Below are positions 4,814-5,918 of a stretch of DNA of 5,918 bases, piece by piece (within the stretch, counting starts at the first letter, position 1; every line of letters begins with the position of its first letter). Under the pieces are notes generated by a model, which saw nothing but the letters and a program-made list of their open reading frames with translations, ran no database searches and was not told the origin of the DNA. Both the position numbers and the translations under genes were made by a program. The stretch is from an uncultured Lachnospiraceae bacterium (GTDB lineage: Bacteria; Bacillota; Clostridia; Lachnospirales; Lachnospiraceae). The stretch is taken from the NCBI GenBank assembly GCA_949346185.1, contig CASGVX010000139.1, positions 1-5,918 on the forward strand, read 5' to 3'.

Positions 4814-5918
4814 TTGGCAGAGGTGGTCACTTGGGATAACTGTACCATTCAGTTTAAGAAGGGTTATCGAAAAACGGAGAATTATTTACAAGCCGATTGT
4901 ATCTTTGCTGATATTGATAACACCCACAGTGACCTTGAAGCAGATTGGATTACTCTCGAAAATATGCAAATTAACATGCCCGATATAGCATTTTACTATT
5001 ATCCCAGCAGAAATCACATGAAGTCCAAAGACGGCAAATCTCCCCGACCAAAGTATCATCTGATATTCCCTACGCATATACTGGAATCTGCGGCAGAGTA
5101 TACCTATACCGCCAAGTCGTTGCTAAAACTATTCCCACAACTTCATTTTGATTCTGCTGTGACAGGCGCAGCACAATTAAATTTCGGAGTGGAACATCCT
5201 GCCGTATCGTATGTAGATGGCAATCTAACGATAACGGACTATATTTTATCCACGAACCAAAAAACGCACGAGCAAACGTCAGATACAAAGTCAGAGGATA
5301 CTTCTGTCATCCCGCAAGGACAAAGAAATAATACGTTACATAAATTTGCCCTGCGTACTCTAAACAGATATGGTGTCAGCGACGAAGCATATACTGCTCA
5401 CCAAAAAGAATCCTGGAAATGTGTTCCCTTACTGGAACAAAAAGAAGTTGATACTATCTGGAATGGTGCAGTAACGTATTATAACAGTAACATAAAAACT
5501 CAAGCTGATTATATAGACCCATCTTTATATGGCATAACTCCAATGTCCCCACAATGGGCTTTACCACCAAAAGACCTGATAGCAGTCCAACAATTATACA
5601 GCACAGACAAAAAAGACCGCAAATTTAATATTGCCACTGCCAAACTAATCTTAAAAGCTGTTGGCGTTACCATACGGTATAACGATATGAGCCATAGAAC
5701 GGAAATCTACGGTATCCCGGAAAAATACGGCGACAATGACTTAAATAATCTTCTGGTTACTTTTGTTTCAGATATTGCTTATGGAATGTCATACAAGAGA
5801 GCAACACTAAATGTAGTACAGGAAACACTGACCGCCATAGCCAATGAATACCACTACCACCCCGTTCTGTCGCTTTTGCGGGAACAATCTTGGGATAAGG
5901 TGGACAGGCTTCCAGCCA
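4814..5918 (+). CDS. Phage/ICE-type DNA primase, AEP + PriCT-1 + start of VapE-like region (partial)
   Basis: This is the replication primase of a mobile element; it primes and probably unwinds element DNA. The frame is open from codon 36 of the original gene to the right edge (codon 408). Residue numbers here count from ATG 4694. The archaeo-eukaryotic primase core has FADIDNTHSD with D73 and D75 as the metal motif, PRPKYHLIF with H122, and HFD with D153. A polar linker (186-203) leads to the PriCT-1 domain, VIPQGQRNNTLHKFALRTLN (205-224) to about 265. From 370 the text YHYHPVLSLLREQSWDKVDR begins the region that precedes the VapE-type helicase domain. The P-loop should lie off the window. 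The proposed start TTG 4814 depends on reinitiation after the ochre stop; GTG 4823 is an alternative. The next in-frame ATG, 4967, would remove the DxD motif. The gene may also be a recent pseudogene. Codon use is AT-rich, unlike the genes before 4516. Confidence 0.8.
   Translation, partial: MAEVVTWDNCTIQFKKGYRKTENYLQADCIFADIDNTHSDLEADWITLENMQINMPDIAFYYYPSRNHMKSKDGKSPRPKYHLIFPTHILESAAEYTYTAKSLLKLFPQLHFDSAVTGAAQLNFGVEHPAVSYVDGNLTITDYILSTNQKTHEQTSDTKSEDTSVIPQGQRNNTLHKFALRTLNRYGVSDEAYTAHQKESWKCVPLLEQKEVDTIWNGAVTYYNSNIKTQADYIDPSLYGITPMSPQWALPPKDLIAVQQLYSTDKKDRKFNIATAKLILKAVGVTIRYNDMSHRTEIYGIPEKYGDNDLNNLLVTFVSDIAYGMSYKRATLNVVQETLTAIANEYHYHPVLSLLREQSWDKVDRLPA

Larger units (their letters stand above)
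4515..5918 (+). mobile_element. Left part of an inserted phage/ICE-type element
   Basis: The SleC-like reading frame ends abruptly at about 4516. From there the DNA becomes visibly AT-richer: by hand count, bases 4021-4080 are 40 of 60 G+C and bases 5461-5520 are 20 of 60. The only recognisable gene beyond is a phage/ICE primase. No integrase, terminal repeat or second junction lies in the window. The type of element and its right end are therefore unknown, and the exact left boundary is known only to within a few bases. Confidence 0.6.

Noticed and set aside
4734..4988. Plus-strand 84-codon frame across the primase start
   Set aside because: The primase frame here carries the conserved DxD motif, so this frame is a shadow and does not explain the ochre codon.

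Overview
The window looks like chromosome of a spore-forming Clostridia member, most likely Lachnospiraceae. The basis is an ANTAR regulator paired with a type I glutamine synthetase homologue, a MATE exporter typical of gut Firmicutes, and a gene resembling the clostridial spore cortex-lytic enzyme SleC. Species cannot be fixed from this sequence.

Layout. (1) Positions 1-1844, minus strand: a two-gene unit of a glutamine synthetase homologue (534-1844), then 62 bases downstream an ANTAR-domain regulator (1-471, running off the left edge). A perfect sigma-A promoter (TTGACA, 17 bases, TATAAT) lies at 1976-2004, giving a leader of about 125 bases with a long imperfect hairpin. The synthetase homologue has the full fold length but has lost most metal ligands and the catalytic flap glutamate. 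The regulator's receiver-like half lacks the residues needed for phosphorylation. I infer that the pair is a sensor and an RNA-binding antiterminator, not an enzyme and a classical response regulator. (2) Positions 1845-2389: a divergent intergenic region with no credible gene, holding the promoters of both flanking units. (3) Positions 2390-3724, plus strand: a complete MATE-family multidrug/Na+ exporter. (4) Positions 3838-4518, plus strand: the first half of a SleC-like gene behind a good match to a mother-cell sigma-K promoter. The reading frame stops inside the catalytic domain, at about 4516. (5) Positions 4519-5918: AT-richer DNA of mobile-element type. It starts at the SleC break, contains an unidentified short coding tail, and continues into a phage/ICE-type primase with archaeo-eukaryotic-primase, PriCT-1 and the start of a VapE-like region. 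The primase runs off the right edge.

Two points stand out. The first is the apparently dead glutamine synthetase coupled to an ANTAR protein. The second is a spore gene of probable mother-cell expression split by a mobile element, the arrangement seen in skin-like elements that are excised during sporulation. The primase carries two lesions at its 5' end, a 10-base tandem duplication at the start codon and an ochre codon at position 35. The second of these is embedded in a perfect Shine-Dalgarno sequence.
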